Assembly (NCBI RefSeq): GCF_016461715.1
Contig: NZ_JAEMUI010000012.1
Location: 62,001-126,000, forward strand
Direction: 5' to 3'
DNA length: 64,000 bases
Source: Marinomonas spartinae
GTDB taxonomy: Bacteria > Pseudomonadota > Gammaproteobacteria > Pseudomonadales > Marinomonadaceae
Part shown: piece by piece, positions 37,188-45,376 of the stretch
Position numbering within the stretch: position 1 is the first letter of the stretch
Layout of the letters: each line of letters opens with the position of its first letter
Position numbers and translations under genes: made by a program
Notes under the pieces: generated by a model
Database searches by the model: none
Seen by the model: only the letters and a program-made list of their open reading frames with translations
What the model was told of the DNA's origin: nothing

Positions 37188-38309
37188 ATGAGTGACCAAA
37201 GTGAAAAAGTTTTTATGGCAGATCTAATAGCTCTTGGGCAGAAAGAAAGTGAGTTATCCAAAGCGATGCTCGATATTAGAGCTAGATTACATAGTTTAAG
37301 ACATTTTGAAGCCCCTAAAAAAAATACAATCAATTACGACTCATGGCCAAGTTACAATATGTGGTCATATCAGGATGATGTAAATAAGTTTGGTGAATAT
37401 TACAAAGATAAATTTACCATTGGTTTTTGTCAGCATGCTAAAGACTACGGTGATATAGCCAATATCTGTATTACACTTGCAGAATCGATAAAAGAGGCGT
37501 GTGATAAGGATTCGCTCGATACTGATGACATGGCAGAAGTGGAAGATTTCTGGAAGGAATTAGGAAACCAATTAGCTGATGGTAAGAAATCCTGTGATGA
37601 CCTAACGGCATCTATTCTTATCGCTCAGGGCGAAATTGGTGATTTATTGGAGAGTGCGAAAAAAGTCAAAACGTCACACAAAGAAATAATTGCGTCTCTT
37701 GTCCGAGACGAATATTCAAAAGAAATAAGAGAAGGAAAAGACCCTGAGCAAATTATTAAAGACAAAACGGAGTCTGTGAACAAGAAGATTAAAAAGCTAG
37801 AGTCCAAATTAGATGATTTGAGAAAAGCACGAGACTGGACATTCGGTGTGGCTGGAGGCTCTACCATACTGGTTGTGACTATACCGTTTTCTCCCTTATT
37901 GGCTTTAGCCGGCAGTGGTATTGCACTTGCGATAGATGACTATAAAGGAAACTTGAAAGAATTGTATTCAGAGCATGACAAACTGGGTAACCTAGAGAAA
38001 ACAAGTGGATTTTTGAATAGTCTTGATAAATTAATAAATCAGGCTAACAATGATTTAAAAACACTTAGTGAAGATATTGCTCTCATCAGATCGAGTTTTG
38101 AAAATATCAGTAAAAACTTTTCAACAAGCGGTAAGCTAAATAAGTTGATTTTTGATACAAAACAGCAGTTGAGAGTCACTTTCATTGATAAGATTATTAG
38201 TAAACTTAAGGAGATTGAAAAGACTGCTGATGAATATGTAGAAATCGCTGATAAGATGGATTTTATCTTAATTGATAGTTATGACGATTTGGTTAATATT
38301 GCCGCTTAA
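37188..38309 (+). CDS. Helical protein resembling ClyA-type alpha pore-forming toxins
   Basis: The 373-residue protein is almost entirely helical. Long amphipathic helices occupy residues 1-215. A hydrophobic hairpin-like stretch follows at about 218-250 (VAGGSTILVVTIPFSP, then LLALAGSGIALAI), and coiled-coil helices close it. This layout, with a buried hydrophobic hairpin between long helices, is that of the ClyA/HBL/XaxA class of pore formers. There is no signal peptide. The ATG at 37188 has GGAG 8 bases before it and lies 14 bases after the MACPF-like gene, so the two are one operon. The family assignment rests on architecture, not on a diagnostic motif. Confidence 0.5.
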   Translation: MSDQSEKVFMADLIALGQKESELSKAMLDIRARLHSLRHFEAPKKNTINYDSWPSYNMWSYQDDVNKFGEYYKDKFTIGFCQHAKDYGDIANICITLAESIKEACDKDSLDTDDMAEVEDFWKELGNQLADGKKSCDDLTASILIAQGEIGDLLESAKKVKTSHKEIIASLVRDEYSKEIREGKDPEQIIKDKTESVNKKIKKLESKLDDLRKARDWTFGVAGGSTILVVTIPFSPLLALAGSGIALAIDDYKGNLKELYSEHDKLGNLEKTSGFLNSLDKLINQANNDLKTLSEDIALIRSSFENISKNFSTSGKLNKLIFDTKQQLRVTFIDKIISKLKEIEKTADEYVEIADKMDFILIDSYDDLVNIAA

Positions 38310-38383
38310 AAAACTAGGTTCGCAACTTTGTGCGATCATTGCGATGGCAACTTTCAACTGTTAGCTGCCTTGAATAGTATCTA

Positions 38384-38451
38384 CGGGGAACATTAGTGTT
38401 TCCATTAAACTGAACTTTGCAATATCAGTTTAATGAATGATGATGTCCCCG
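38384..38451. repeat. Nested inverted repeat downstream of the cargo operon
   Basis: Outer arms CGGGGAACAT/ATGTCCCCG (one bulge) enclose perfect 11-base arms (38403-38413 and 38425-38435). It may end the cargo transcript or form a cruciform. The remaining parts of the 38310-38715 gap hold no gene I can support. Confidence 0.5.
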
Positions 38452-38654
38452 GTTAATTATCAAAGCCAAAGAATGCAGCACTACTTAAGTGTAGTTGTAT
38501 TAGTCCCGACTAGACCTGACACATCTTCTTGAAAAGTAGCATGGTCTTAACAGGACAACCACCTCTCAACCCCATTCATACCAAGGGTTTTAAATTTGGA
38601 ATCAGACAAAAAACACCCTTTAACCTCTTAATATAACCAAACCAAACACCCCCA

Positions 38655-38680
38655 AGCCCATCCTTCCGATGGGCTTTTTC
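38655..38680 (+). terminator. Intrinsic terminator before the tail genes
   Basis: AAGCCCATC/GATGGGCTT with a 5-base loop, followed by TTTTT. It sits 36 bases upstream of the GpU-like gene, so transcripts entering from the cargo operon should stop here. Confidence 0.85.
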
Positions 38681-38715
38681 GTTTCTGTCCTTCCATTTTT
38701 ATCTAAGGAGTAATC

Positions 38716-39108
38716 ATGCGTCAGATGATGTCGCTCGGTGGTTTTGTGTTTTCGCTGAGCGGAGGCACGCCATATGAGGGTTTGCAGCGCACTAGCGACG
38801 GCGGTTGGGTCGCGGTGGCGCGATACGGCCAAAAGCCCATGAGCCAAAACACGGGCCAACAGTTGGAAAACATCACCGTCACAGGGACGTGGTTTCAAGG
38901 CGATGGCATGGCGAATCTCAACGCCTTACGCGCCTTACAAAACCAGCGAGCGCCTTTGGTGCTGGCCGATGGCTACGGCAATAACTTAGGCCAATGGACC
39001 ATCAAACGCTTGCAAGAAAAGCAAGACAAGATCATCGACGACGGCACCGCCTTCGTCCTCGCCTTCACCATCGAGTTAGAGGAATACGCCAATGACCACC
39101 ATTCGTAG
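38716..39108 (+). CDS. P2 GpU-like phage tail protein
   Basis: The 130-residue protein matches the GpU family of P2-like phages, which caps or completes the contractile tail tube. MSLGGFVFSLSGGTPYEGL, later ENITVTGTWF and DDGTAFVLAFTIELEEY are typical. AAGGAG lies 7 bases before the ATG. It overlaps the next gene by 17 bases, as tail genes do. No other tail, capsid or lysis genes are present, so it has probably no function of its own now. Confidence 0.85.
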   Translation: MRQMMSLGGFVFSLSGGTPYEGLQRTSDGGWVAVARYGQKPMSQNTGQQLENITVTGTWFQGDGMANLNALRALQNQRAPLVLADGYGNNLGQWTIKRLQEKQDKIIDDGTAFVLAFTIELEEYANDHHS

Positions 39109-39301
39109 CCGTGACGGCGACACCATTTCCAACATCCTGTGGATCGCCCTAAAACGCAACGATGACGAGGCGGAAGAAGCCTTGTTCGAACTCAACCCCG
39201 GCTTAGAAGCCTACGGGCCAGTGCTTCCCGCTGGCGTTATTATCGAAATCCCCAACTTGCCAAACAAAGCAGCCGAGACGGTGACCAACATATGGGACTA
39301 A
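39092..39301 (+). CDS. P2 GpX-like tail protein (LysM-like)
   Basis: This 69-residue protein is a short LysM-like tail protein of the GpX family (IRSRDGDTISNILW, ending LPAGVIIEIPNL). In P2-like phages GpX is a tail component encoded near GpU and GpD. It overlaps both neighbours (17 and 10 bases). Confidence 0.85.
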   Translation: MTTIRSRDGDTISNILWIALKRNDDEAEEALFELNPGLEAYGPVLPAGVIIEIPNLPNKAAETVTNIWD

Positions 39302-40270
39302 ACAACCAACCCAACTACTTACCAAGCGTGCGCGTGAGCGGAGCGGGTGAGCGCATCGACGCCGCAGGCACCCAAAGCGACCAACTCACCATACACATCG
39401 ACACCACAGGGCAAACATGCTTGCCAAAAGAGGGCGCGGTGCTCACATGGCTAGAAGGCTACGGCGACAACCTCATCGACAAAGACCAATTCAAAATCAC
39501 CCGCATCGTGCCGAAACTGTTTCCGCCCAGCGTCACCATCGTGGCCACCGCCGCGCCGTTTCAGGTGGAAGACAAGACCGGCTTTAAAGAGCGCCGCACA
39601 CGCACCTTCGAAAACGTCAGCCTTGCCGACCTGTTCCGCCAAGTCGTCACGCCCCACGGATTCAGCCCACGGGTGGCCAAAGAGTTTGAAAGCATCGTCC
39701 TCGAGCACATGGACCAAACCGACGAAACCGACAGCGCCTTCCTAACCCGCCTCGCACGGGAACGGGACGCCATCGCCAAACCCGTCAACGACCTGTACGT
39801 CCTCGCCAAACGCGGCCAAGTGAAGACCATCACAGGGCAAACCATGCCCCCCGTCGTCGTCAGCTTACCCAGCCAGAACACACCGAGCGAAGGCCAATTC
39901 ATCAACTGCCAACTCGACCGACCCAGCCGTAGTGCCATCACCGGCGTCAAAGCCAACTGGACAAACCACAACACAGGGGAAGAACACACCGTACAGGTCG
40001 GCACCGCACCGTTCAAAAAACTCCGCCAACCCAACCACCGCCCAACAAGCCTGCCAAGACGACCTCATCAAATGCCAACGCCAAGGCTCCAGCGTCACCC
40101 TCGACGCTCTTATTGACTAGATACGGGCAATCAAACTCGTCGCAGAAGGCATCCTCACCTTAAACGACACCTTCCCACCCGAAATGAAAGGCAACTGGTC
40201 CATAGACAAAGTCACCGCCCGAGGTGACAGCAAAGCAGGGTTTCGGTGTACCGTGGTAGCGAGTGAAGTG
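39292..40270 (+). pseudogene. P2 GpD-like (VgrG-related) tail protein, broken
   Basis: The first ~245 codons match the phage late control protein D family, the tail spike-hub protein (FENVSLADLFRQVVTPHGF, ESIVLEHMDQTDETDSAFLTRLA). After FKKLRQ at about 40025 the frame is lost. The true continuation is in another frame (TTAQQACQDDLIKCQRQG), interrupted by a TAG at 40118-40120 and then continuing as LVAEGILTLNDTFPPEM to about 40270. One frameshift and one in-frame stop make it a clear pseudogene. Confidence 0.85.
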
Positions 40271-40412
40271 GTTTGTTTTTTTTGTTGGAAGAATGCGAGA
40301 AAGTGTTTAGTATCAAGGAATAAGGATATCCGCATCACACATTTAAACTGTACGTATACGTGACTCTGTGTTGGTATATTACTCCTCAGTTTTTTAATTA
40401 TAGAATTAAAAT

Positions 40413-41363
40413 ATGACCAATTATCTAGAGGCTGGCATCAGAGAGCTAGTCGAAAAATTCCAATCTAATGGCAAACCTTGCCCTTCAACGCAAACAATCG
40501 CTGATCGTCGTGCTGGCTATATTAGCAGTGTCGCCTTAGCTGGTGAGAGTCCCAAAGTAGAAAGTGAATTCTTAGATATAGTTAATGGTATTCAGATTAA
40601 AGTTTATAAGCCAACAAAAGAGACGAACTTACCTATTACGGTTTATTTTCATGGCGGTTGTTTCGTCAGTGGTGGCTTTGAAACACATGATGTTCAGTTA
40701 AGACAAATTGCACTTCTGTCCAATTCGATAGTTATTTGCATTAAATACAGGCTTGCACCGGAACATACTTATCCTGCAGCACATGATGATGTATACCAAG
40801 CTGTACTTGGTATTAAAGACAATGGTCACAAGTATGGTGGTGACCCAAAGTGCTTAGTATTTGTTGGTGATAGTGCAGGAGGGCAATTAGCTTTAGCTAC
40901 GACGCTCAGGCTAAAAAAGTTACAACACTGGTTGCCACGCCAGCAAATTCTTATCTACCCAATGTTGGAACCTACAGGTAATTCACAGAGTTACAGAGAA
41001 AATGGTTCGGATTATCTTATCACTGCAAATATGCTTCTTTCTGGTTTTGATTTATATGCAAACAGTGATTCTAGAATAATTATAGAACCAGAACTTAATC
41101 TTTTAAGTAGTGACTTCAGCGGGTTGCCTGTTACGACTATTATCACCGCAGAGTTTGACCCGTTGCGTGACGAGGGTGAGCAACTTTACAAGTTAATGCT
41201 TTCACAAGGGGTTGAAGCATACTGCGAGCGTTATTTCGGAGTCATCCATGGCTTCTTTCAGCTATCCGGTATCAGTGGCTCAGCAAAGCGTTGTATCGCT
41301 ACAATCTCAAACCAAATAAAGGAATTTGGGCGTTTGGGGGCTGAGAGAATAGTCTTGCCTTAA
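40413..41363 (+). CDS. Alpha/beta hydrolase, HSL-type esterase
   Basis: The 316-residue protein belongs to the hormone-sensitive-lipase family of bacterial esterases. The oxyanion motif is YFHGGCF near residue 77, the nucleophile elbow GDSAGGQ near 150, the Asp in EFDPLRDEG near 249 and the His in HGFFQL near 279. It should hydrolyse short acyl esters in the cytoplasm. No ribosome site is clear before the ATG. It lies in the island, past the tail remnants, and is intact while its neighbours are broken. Confidence 0.88.
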   Translation: MTNYLEAGIRELVEKFQSNGKPCPSTQTIADRRAGYISSVALAGESPKVESEFLDIVNGIQIKVYKPTKETNLPITVYFHGGCFVSGGFETHDVQLRQIALLSNSIVICIKYRLAPEHTYPAAHDDVYQAVLGIKDNGHKYGGDPKCLVFVGDSAGGQLALATTLRLKKLQHWLPRQQILIYPMLEPTGNSQSYRENGSDYLITANMLLSGFDLYANSDSRIIIEPELNLLSSDFSGLPVTTIITAEFDPLRDEGEQLYKLMLSQGVEAYCERYFGVIHGFFQLSGISGSAKRCIATISNQIKEFGRLGAERIVLP

Positions 41364-41487
41364 GAGTCGAATCGCGCTAAAAAAGTAAGAAATTAAGATC
41401 AAAATAGCGGCGAACTCAGGTCATCTGGCAAAGATGCTTAGATTAATCTTGGTTTTTAGCGACAGAATATAACAGGGAGGTCACGCC

Positions 41488-41592
41488 ATGAAAAAGCACA
41501 CTCCCTATATAAAGTACTCAGCCGTTCAACAGTGGGTTATAGCCGCAGCTGTATTACCCTTGATTGTTATATTCTTAGGAGAAATCAATTGA
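41488..41592 (+). CDS. 34-residue single-pass membrane peptide
   Basis: The ORF MKKHTPYIKYSAVQQW plus a hydrophobic stretch (VIAAAVLPLIVIFLG) has a strong ribosome site (GGGAGG, 7 bases). Its TGA overlaps the TTG of the RidA pseudogene as TTGA, suggesting that the two were once coupled. It may be a genuine small membrane protein or the stub of a larger transporter gene. Confidence 0.45.
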   Translation: MKKHTPYIKYSAVQQWVIAAAVLPLIVIFLGEIN

Positions 41593-41959
41593 TTGAAACG
41601 ATAAATTACGAAGGATTCCCTCAAATAGCGGGTTCATATCTACATGCGAAAAAGCATAATAAAACGCCTTATATATCTGGATTTGATGCATGCGGAACAG
41701 GTGCACAATCATCGGGTTTAGTAGTGTAAAGTACTGAAATTCTGGGTCAAATAGCTGCAATTCTTGAATGTGAACAGCGGTCAAGAGTGATTTAATAAAA
41801 CTCATAATGTTTGTAAGAGATATTGGCTTGTTAGTCTCAATCCGAGAGCAACTTTTTCGATTCTACGATGGATGTCTTCCGGCTTGCTCACTTATTGAAG
41901 TATCAAAGTTAATTCATCCAGATTGGCAAATAGAAATAGAAGTCGTGGTGACGCTTTAA
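41589..41959 (+). pseudogene. RidA-family (YjgF/UK114) pseudogene
   Basis: Three pieces in different frames line up with one RidA-like protein: METINYEGFPQIAGSYLHAK-type N-terminus with PYISGF (to about 41729), then STEILGQIAAILECEQRS, then FVRDIGLL and the family ending ACSLIEVSKLIHPDWQIEIE. Two frameshifts separate them. RidA proteins remove reactive imines or enamines. The TTG at 41589 is preceded by AGGAG. Directly after its stop begins the attC-like element. Confidence 0.75.
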
Positions 41960-41965
41960 GTTCGC

Positions 41966-42095
41966 ACATACAAGGCGCTTAAGACGGACAGCAAGCGCGG
42001 GGCGGCTTTCGTTCAAATCAGTTTTATGTGTTTACGGTGGTTATGTTAGGTTTAGTGGGGCGTTTGCAGCCACTGAGCTTAATGTTATGTGTCAG
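41966..42095 (+). other. Integron attC-like recombination site
   Basis: The 130-base stretch resembles the Vibrio-type attC repeat at both ends: the left side reads ACAAGGCGCTTAAGACGGAC followed by AGCAAGCGCGGGGCG, and the right side TTTGCAGCCACTGAGC followed by TTAATGTTATG. The outer ends are inversely related (CACATA and TTAAG in both arms), as in a folded attC. It begins 6 bases after the stop of the RidA pseudogene and ends 24 bases before the next gene, exactly the layout of gene cassettes. No integrase intI is in the window. Confidence 0.6.
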
Positions 42096-42119
42096 TGTCC
42101 ATATAATTGGAGAGTATGA

Positions 42120-42443
42120 ATGCAGTGGATTGCTATTCTTGCCGCTTTAGGCTGGAGTTTACTACAGGTTTTTATTTTGTTTTTATCTACCCAATGTATT
42201 TTTAGTCTTATAGAGTATAAATCTTCAACTGAAAATATGTGTCAAAAATTACTGTCACATTCTATTATATGTCTTTTTTACTCTTTATTTATATTACCAT
42301 TTATTTCATTGGGATTATTTTATTTTGCAGTTATAAATATCACTGCTTGGAGTGAACTTGAACCTGCATTTTGGGTGTTTGCAATTTGGTGGGGGGTATT
42401 GTTCACTTTTTCTTTCTTGTTATCGGTAAAAAATCGTATGTAA
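42120..42443 (+). CDS. Cassette-like small membrane protein
   Basis: The 107-residue protein has three hydrophobic segments (about 5-30, 45-72 and 80-102) and no family I recognise. GGAG lies 7 bases before the ATG. It is AT-rich, follows the attC-like site directly, and is itself followed at 42462 by ATAACAAAC, which looks like the left end of another attC whose remainder is lost. This fits a captured gene cassette. The function is unknown. Confidence 0.55.
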   Translation: MQWIAILAALGWSLLQVFILFLSTQCIFSLIEYKSSTENMCQKLLSHSIICLFYSLFILPFISLGLFYFAVINITAWSELEPAFWVFAIWWGVLFTFSFLLSVKNRM

Positions 42444-42540
42444 AATCCAATAAAAGGAAATAGATAACAAACAACATAAAATGTGGGCTGATCTGGGTTT
42501 ATAGCACGCTCTCAAGGTCAAGGGTTCCAAATTGAACTGA

Positions 42541-42769
42541 ACGGGATGGACTGCCCCTCGTTATCGTGTCGGACAGAACGAAGACAGTAAGTTTCAGACT
42601 CTTGTTCATGAGCTCTCCAACTTAATCATTAACACGAATGACCAATGTGAGATGCCGTAATCTTGCACTACAGAGTCCGGCACTAGCAAAGTCCAACGCG
42701 GACTGCAAGGCTTTTATTTCTTGGGTTGCGAAAACACCCCACCAAACAAAAATGTCTCTTCACCAGTGA
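42541..42769 (+). pseudogene. Remnant of an M35-type (deuterolysin/Lys-specific) metallopeptidase domain
   Basis: In one frame the DNA reads GWTAPRYRVGQNEDSKFQ, then TLVHELSN with NTND soon after. In another it continues LALQSPALAKSNADCKAF to a TGA at 42767. In M35 peptidases the pattern is TxxHExSH, GTxDxxYG and then LAxxxPxxAxxNADxxxxF, so the match is good though the second zinc His is Asn and the frame is broken once. The rest of the gap 42444-42955 shows no gene, only a CTCACCC/GGGTGAG hairpin before the YcaO start. Confidence 0.6.
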
Positions 42770-42955
42770 TGTAAACGAAGGGGTGCAAGCCATCATTATT
42801 GAAAAGTGGCTGTCAGATCATCTAATTTCCTTAAAAAGCCGATTTGATTTTACTCGCCCCCCATCTATCACGGATAATTCCCGCTAATGACTCACCCTAG
42901 CCGATAAACGGTGTTGGGTGAGCAACTCGCATACAAAAAGTGGAAACCCTGTTTA

Positions 42956-45148
42956 ATGGAAATCAAAGTTAATTTTCTCGACAATTTGAGACTTGAAGCC
43001 AAGTTTGATGATTTTACCGTGATCACCGATCAGCCGATTCGCTACAAAGGGGATGGTTCTGCGCCAAGCCCATTTGATTACTTTTTAGCGTCTTCCGCGT
43101 TGTGCGCGGCATATTTCGTTAAGGTGTATTGCAAAGCGCGTGATATCTCGACGGATAATATCCGCTTGTCACAGAATAATATTGTCGATCCAGAAGACCG
43201 TTACAATCAAATTTTCCAGATTCAGGTTGAGTTACCGGACGATATATCCGATAAAGATCGCCAAGGAATTTTACGTTCTATTGAACGCTGTACTGTTAAG
43301 AAGGTGGTGCAAACAGGGCCGGAATTTAAGATTGAAACCGTTGCCAATCTGGATGCCGATGCTAACGCGATGTTAATGGGGCAGCCTGATGGTTCGTCCA
43401 ACACCTTTATTCCTGGGAAAGACTTACCGCTAGAGCAAACTATTGCCAATATGACGGCGCTGCTGGCAGACCTTGGTATGAAGATTGAAATCTCATCATG
43501 GCGTAATATCGTGCCCAATGTGTGGTCGCTGCATATTCGTGATGCCGCATCGCCAATGTGTTTTACCAATGGTAAAGGGGCATCGAAAGAGAGTGCATTA
43601 TGCTCGGCTCTTGGTGAATTTATCGAGCGTTTGAACAATAACTTTTTCTACAATGATCAATTCTTTGGGCTGGAAATCGCCAACAGCGAATTTGTCCATT
43701 ACCCCAATGAAAAATGGTTTGCACTAACAGAAGACGACGCTCTGCCAGAAGGCATCTTAGATGATTACTGTCTGGACATTTATAACCCAGATGACGAACT
43801 GCGTGGTTCCCATTTAATCGATACCAATTCAGGTAATAAAGAGCGTGGTATTTGTGCCATTCCTTATACACGCCAGTCTGATGGCGAAACGGTGTATTTC
43901 CCGTCAAACCTGATCGAAAACTTGTTTCTAAGTAATGGCATGAGCGCGGGTAATAACCAACAAGAAGCACAGGTTCAGTGCTTGTCGGAGATTTTAGAGC
44001 GTGCCGTTAAACGCCAAATTATCGAAGACGAAATTGTTTTGCCTGATGTGCCTATGGAAGTCTTGGCGAAATACCCAAGTATTCTGGCAGGAATTCAGGC
44101 TCTGGAGGAGCAAGGCTTTCCCATCCTAGTGAAAGACGCTTCCCTAGGGGGGCAATTCCCGGTAATGAATGTGACGCTGATGAATCCTAAAACGGGTGGT
44201 GTCTTTGCCTCGTTTGGGGCGCACCCAAGTTTTGAAGTGGCTTTGGAGCGTAGCCTAACGGAATTAATGCAAGGCCGTAGTTTCGAAGGTTTGAACGACG
44301 TACCTAAACCCACATTTAACAGCATGGCGGTGAGTGAGCCTGAAAACTTTGTTGAACACTTTATCGATTCTACTGGTGTGATCTCTTGGCGTTTCTTCAG
44401 TGATAAGCAGGATTACGAGTTCTGTGAGTGGGATTTCTCTGGCACCAGTGAGGAAGAGTCCAGTGCACTGTTTGGCATCTTGGAAGGCTTAGGCAAAGAG
44501 GTGTATGTTGCACAACTCAGTGACTTAGGTTCGTCCGCTTGCCGTATTTTGGTTCCAGATTATTCTGAAGTGTATCCAGTGGAAGATTTAGTCTGGGATA
44601 ACACCAATAAGGCTTTGGATTACCGTGAAGATATTCTCAATCTGCATTCGTTAAGTGACAAACAGCTTGCCGACTTAGTGACGCGTTTAGAAGACAGTCA
44701 GCTCGATAACTACACCGACATTGCTACGCTGATTGGTATTGTGTTTGATGACAATACGGTGTGGGGCCAGTTAACCATCATTGAACTGAAGATACTGATT
44801 TATTTGGCCCTGGGTGAACACGAAGAGGCGTTAGAGCTAGTTGGTGAGTATCTACAATTTAATGACAACACCGTAAAACGTGGCCTCTTCTATCAAGCCA
44901 TGAATTGCGTGTTAGAAGTGACGTTAGACGATGAGTTAGCGTTGGAAGACTTTATTCATAGTTTTAATCGCATGTTTGGCAAAGAGGTGATGGAAAACGT
45001 CGTTGGCTCCGTGACGGGTGAGGTGCGTTTTTATGGCCTGACAAAAACCAGCATGCAGCTTGAAGGCATCGAGCCTCATTTACGCTTGATTGAAAGCTAT
45101 AAAAAACTTCATCAAGCCCGTCAAGCGAACGCAGGGAAGGTATCGTAG
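42956..45148 (+). CDS. ycaO: OsmC-YcaO fusion protein
   Basis: The 730-residue protein joins an N-terminal OsmC-like domain (about 1-145, with FDYFLASSALCAAYFVKVY holding one conserved Cys) to a full YcaO protein (about 150-730). The YcaO part matches E. coli YcaO (586 residues) throughout: FIPGKDLPLEQTIA, VPNVWSLHIRD, NGKGASKESALCSALGEF and SNGMSAGN with ATP-site residues. E. coli YcaO is linked to the beta-methylthiolation of ribosomal protein S12; YcaO domains in general use ATP to activate amide backbones. The OsmC part suggests handling of a thiol or peroxide. ATG 42956 is chosen; an upstream start adds 15 unrelated residues. Confidence 0.92.
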   Translation: MEIKVNFLDNLRLEAKFDDFTVITDQPIRYKGDGSAPSPFDYFLASSALCAAYFVKVYCKARDISTDNIRLSQNNIVDPEDRYNQIFQIQVELPDDISDKDRQGILRSIERCTVKKVVQTGPEFKIETVANLDADANAMLMGQPDGSSNTFIPGKDLPLEQTIANMTALLADLGMKIEISSWRNIVPNVWSLHIRDAASPMCFTNGKGASKESALCSALGEFIERLNNNFFYNDQFFGLEIANSEFVHYPNEKWFALTEDDALPEGILDDYCLDIYNPDDELRGSHLIDTNSGNKERGICAIPYTRQSDGETVYFPSNLIENLFLSNGMSAGNNQQEAQVQCLSEILERAVKRQIIEDEIVLPDVPMEVLAKYPSILAGIQALEEQGFPILVKDASLGGQFPVMNVTLMNPKTGGVFASFGAHPSFEVALERSLTELMQGRSFEGLNDVPKPTFNSMAVSEPENFVEHFIDSTGVISWRFFSDKQDYEFCEWDFSGTSEEESSALFGILEGLGKEVYVAQLSDLGSSACRILVPDYSEVYPVEDLVWDNTNKALDYREDILNLHSLSDKQLADLVTRLEDSQLDNYTDIATLIGIVFDDNTVWGQLTIIELKILIYLALGEHEEALELVGEYLQFNDNTVKRGLFYQAMNCVLEVTLDDELALEDFIHSFNRMFGKEVMENVVGSVTGEVRFYGLTKTSMQLEGIEPHLRLIESYKKLHQARQANAGKVS

Positions 45149-45178
45149 CGATTGGGGCGATTAAATAGCTTTGTGTAC

Positions 45179-45208
45179 AAAAAGCGTTTCAAATGAGACG
45201 CTTTTTTT
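45179..45208 (+). terminator. Intrinsic terminator after ycaO
   Basis: AAAAAGCGTTTC pairs with GAGACGCTTTTT (one G-T pair) around AAAT and ends in seven T. It lies 30 bases after the stop. Confidence 0.9.
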
Positions 45209-45376
45209 GTGTGCTGGTGAAATATTGACTTAGATCGCATCAAAGTAGAGGATGTATGGGACACTCATTTATGTACACAGCTAAGGCTCTAAGACTAAAG
45301 TTTAATAGACCTTCTCTTTTTATTGGCTATAGTTGCTCTTAGCATCCTCAAAACAACTTTAATAATGGAGCGGATC

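Noticed and set aside
38500-38580. Possible insertion-sequence end (around ACCTGACACATCTTC)
   Set aside because: It has the look of an IS terminus but I could find no matching partner end or transposase in the window.
42545-42570. GGGATGGACTG...TTATCG as a dusA-derived attR
   Set aside because: The same bases read well as part of the M35 peptidase remnant, and the match to dusA breaks after 9 bases.
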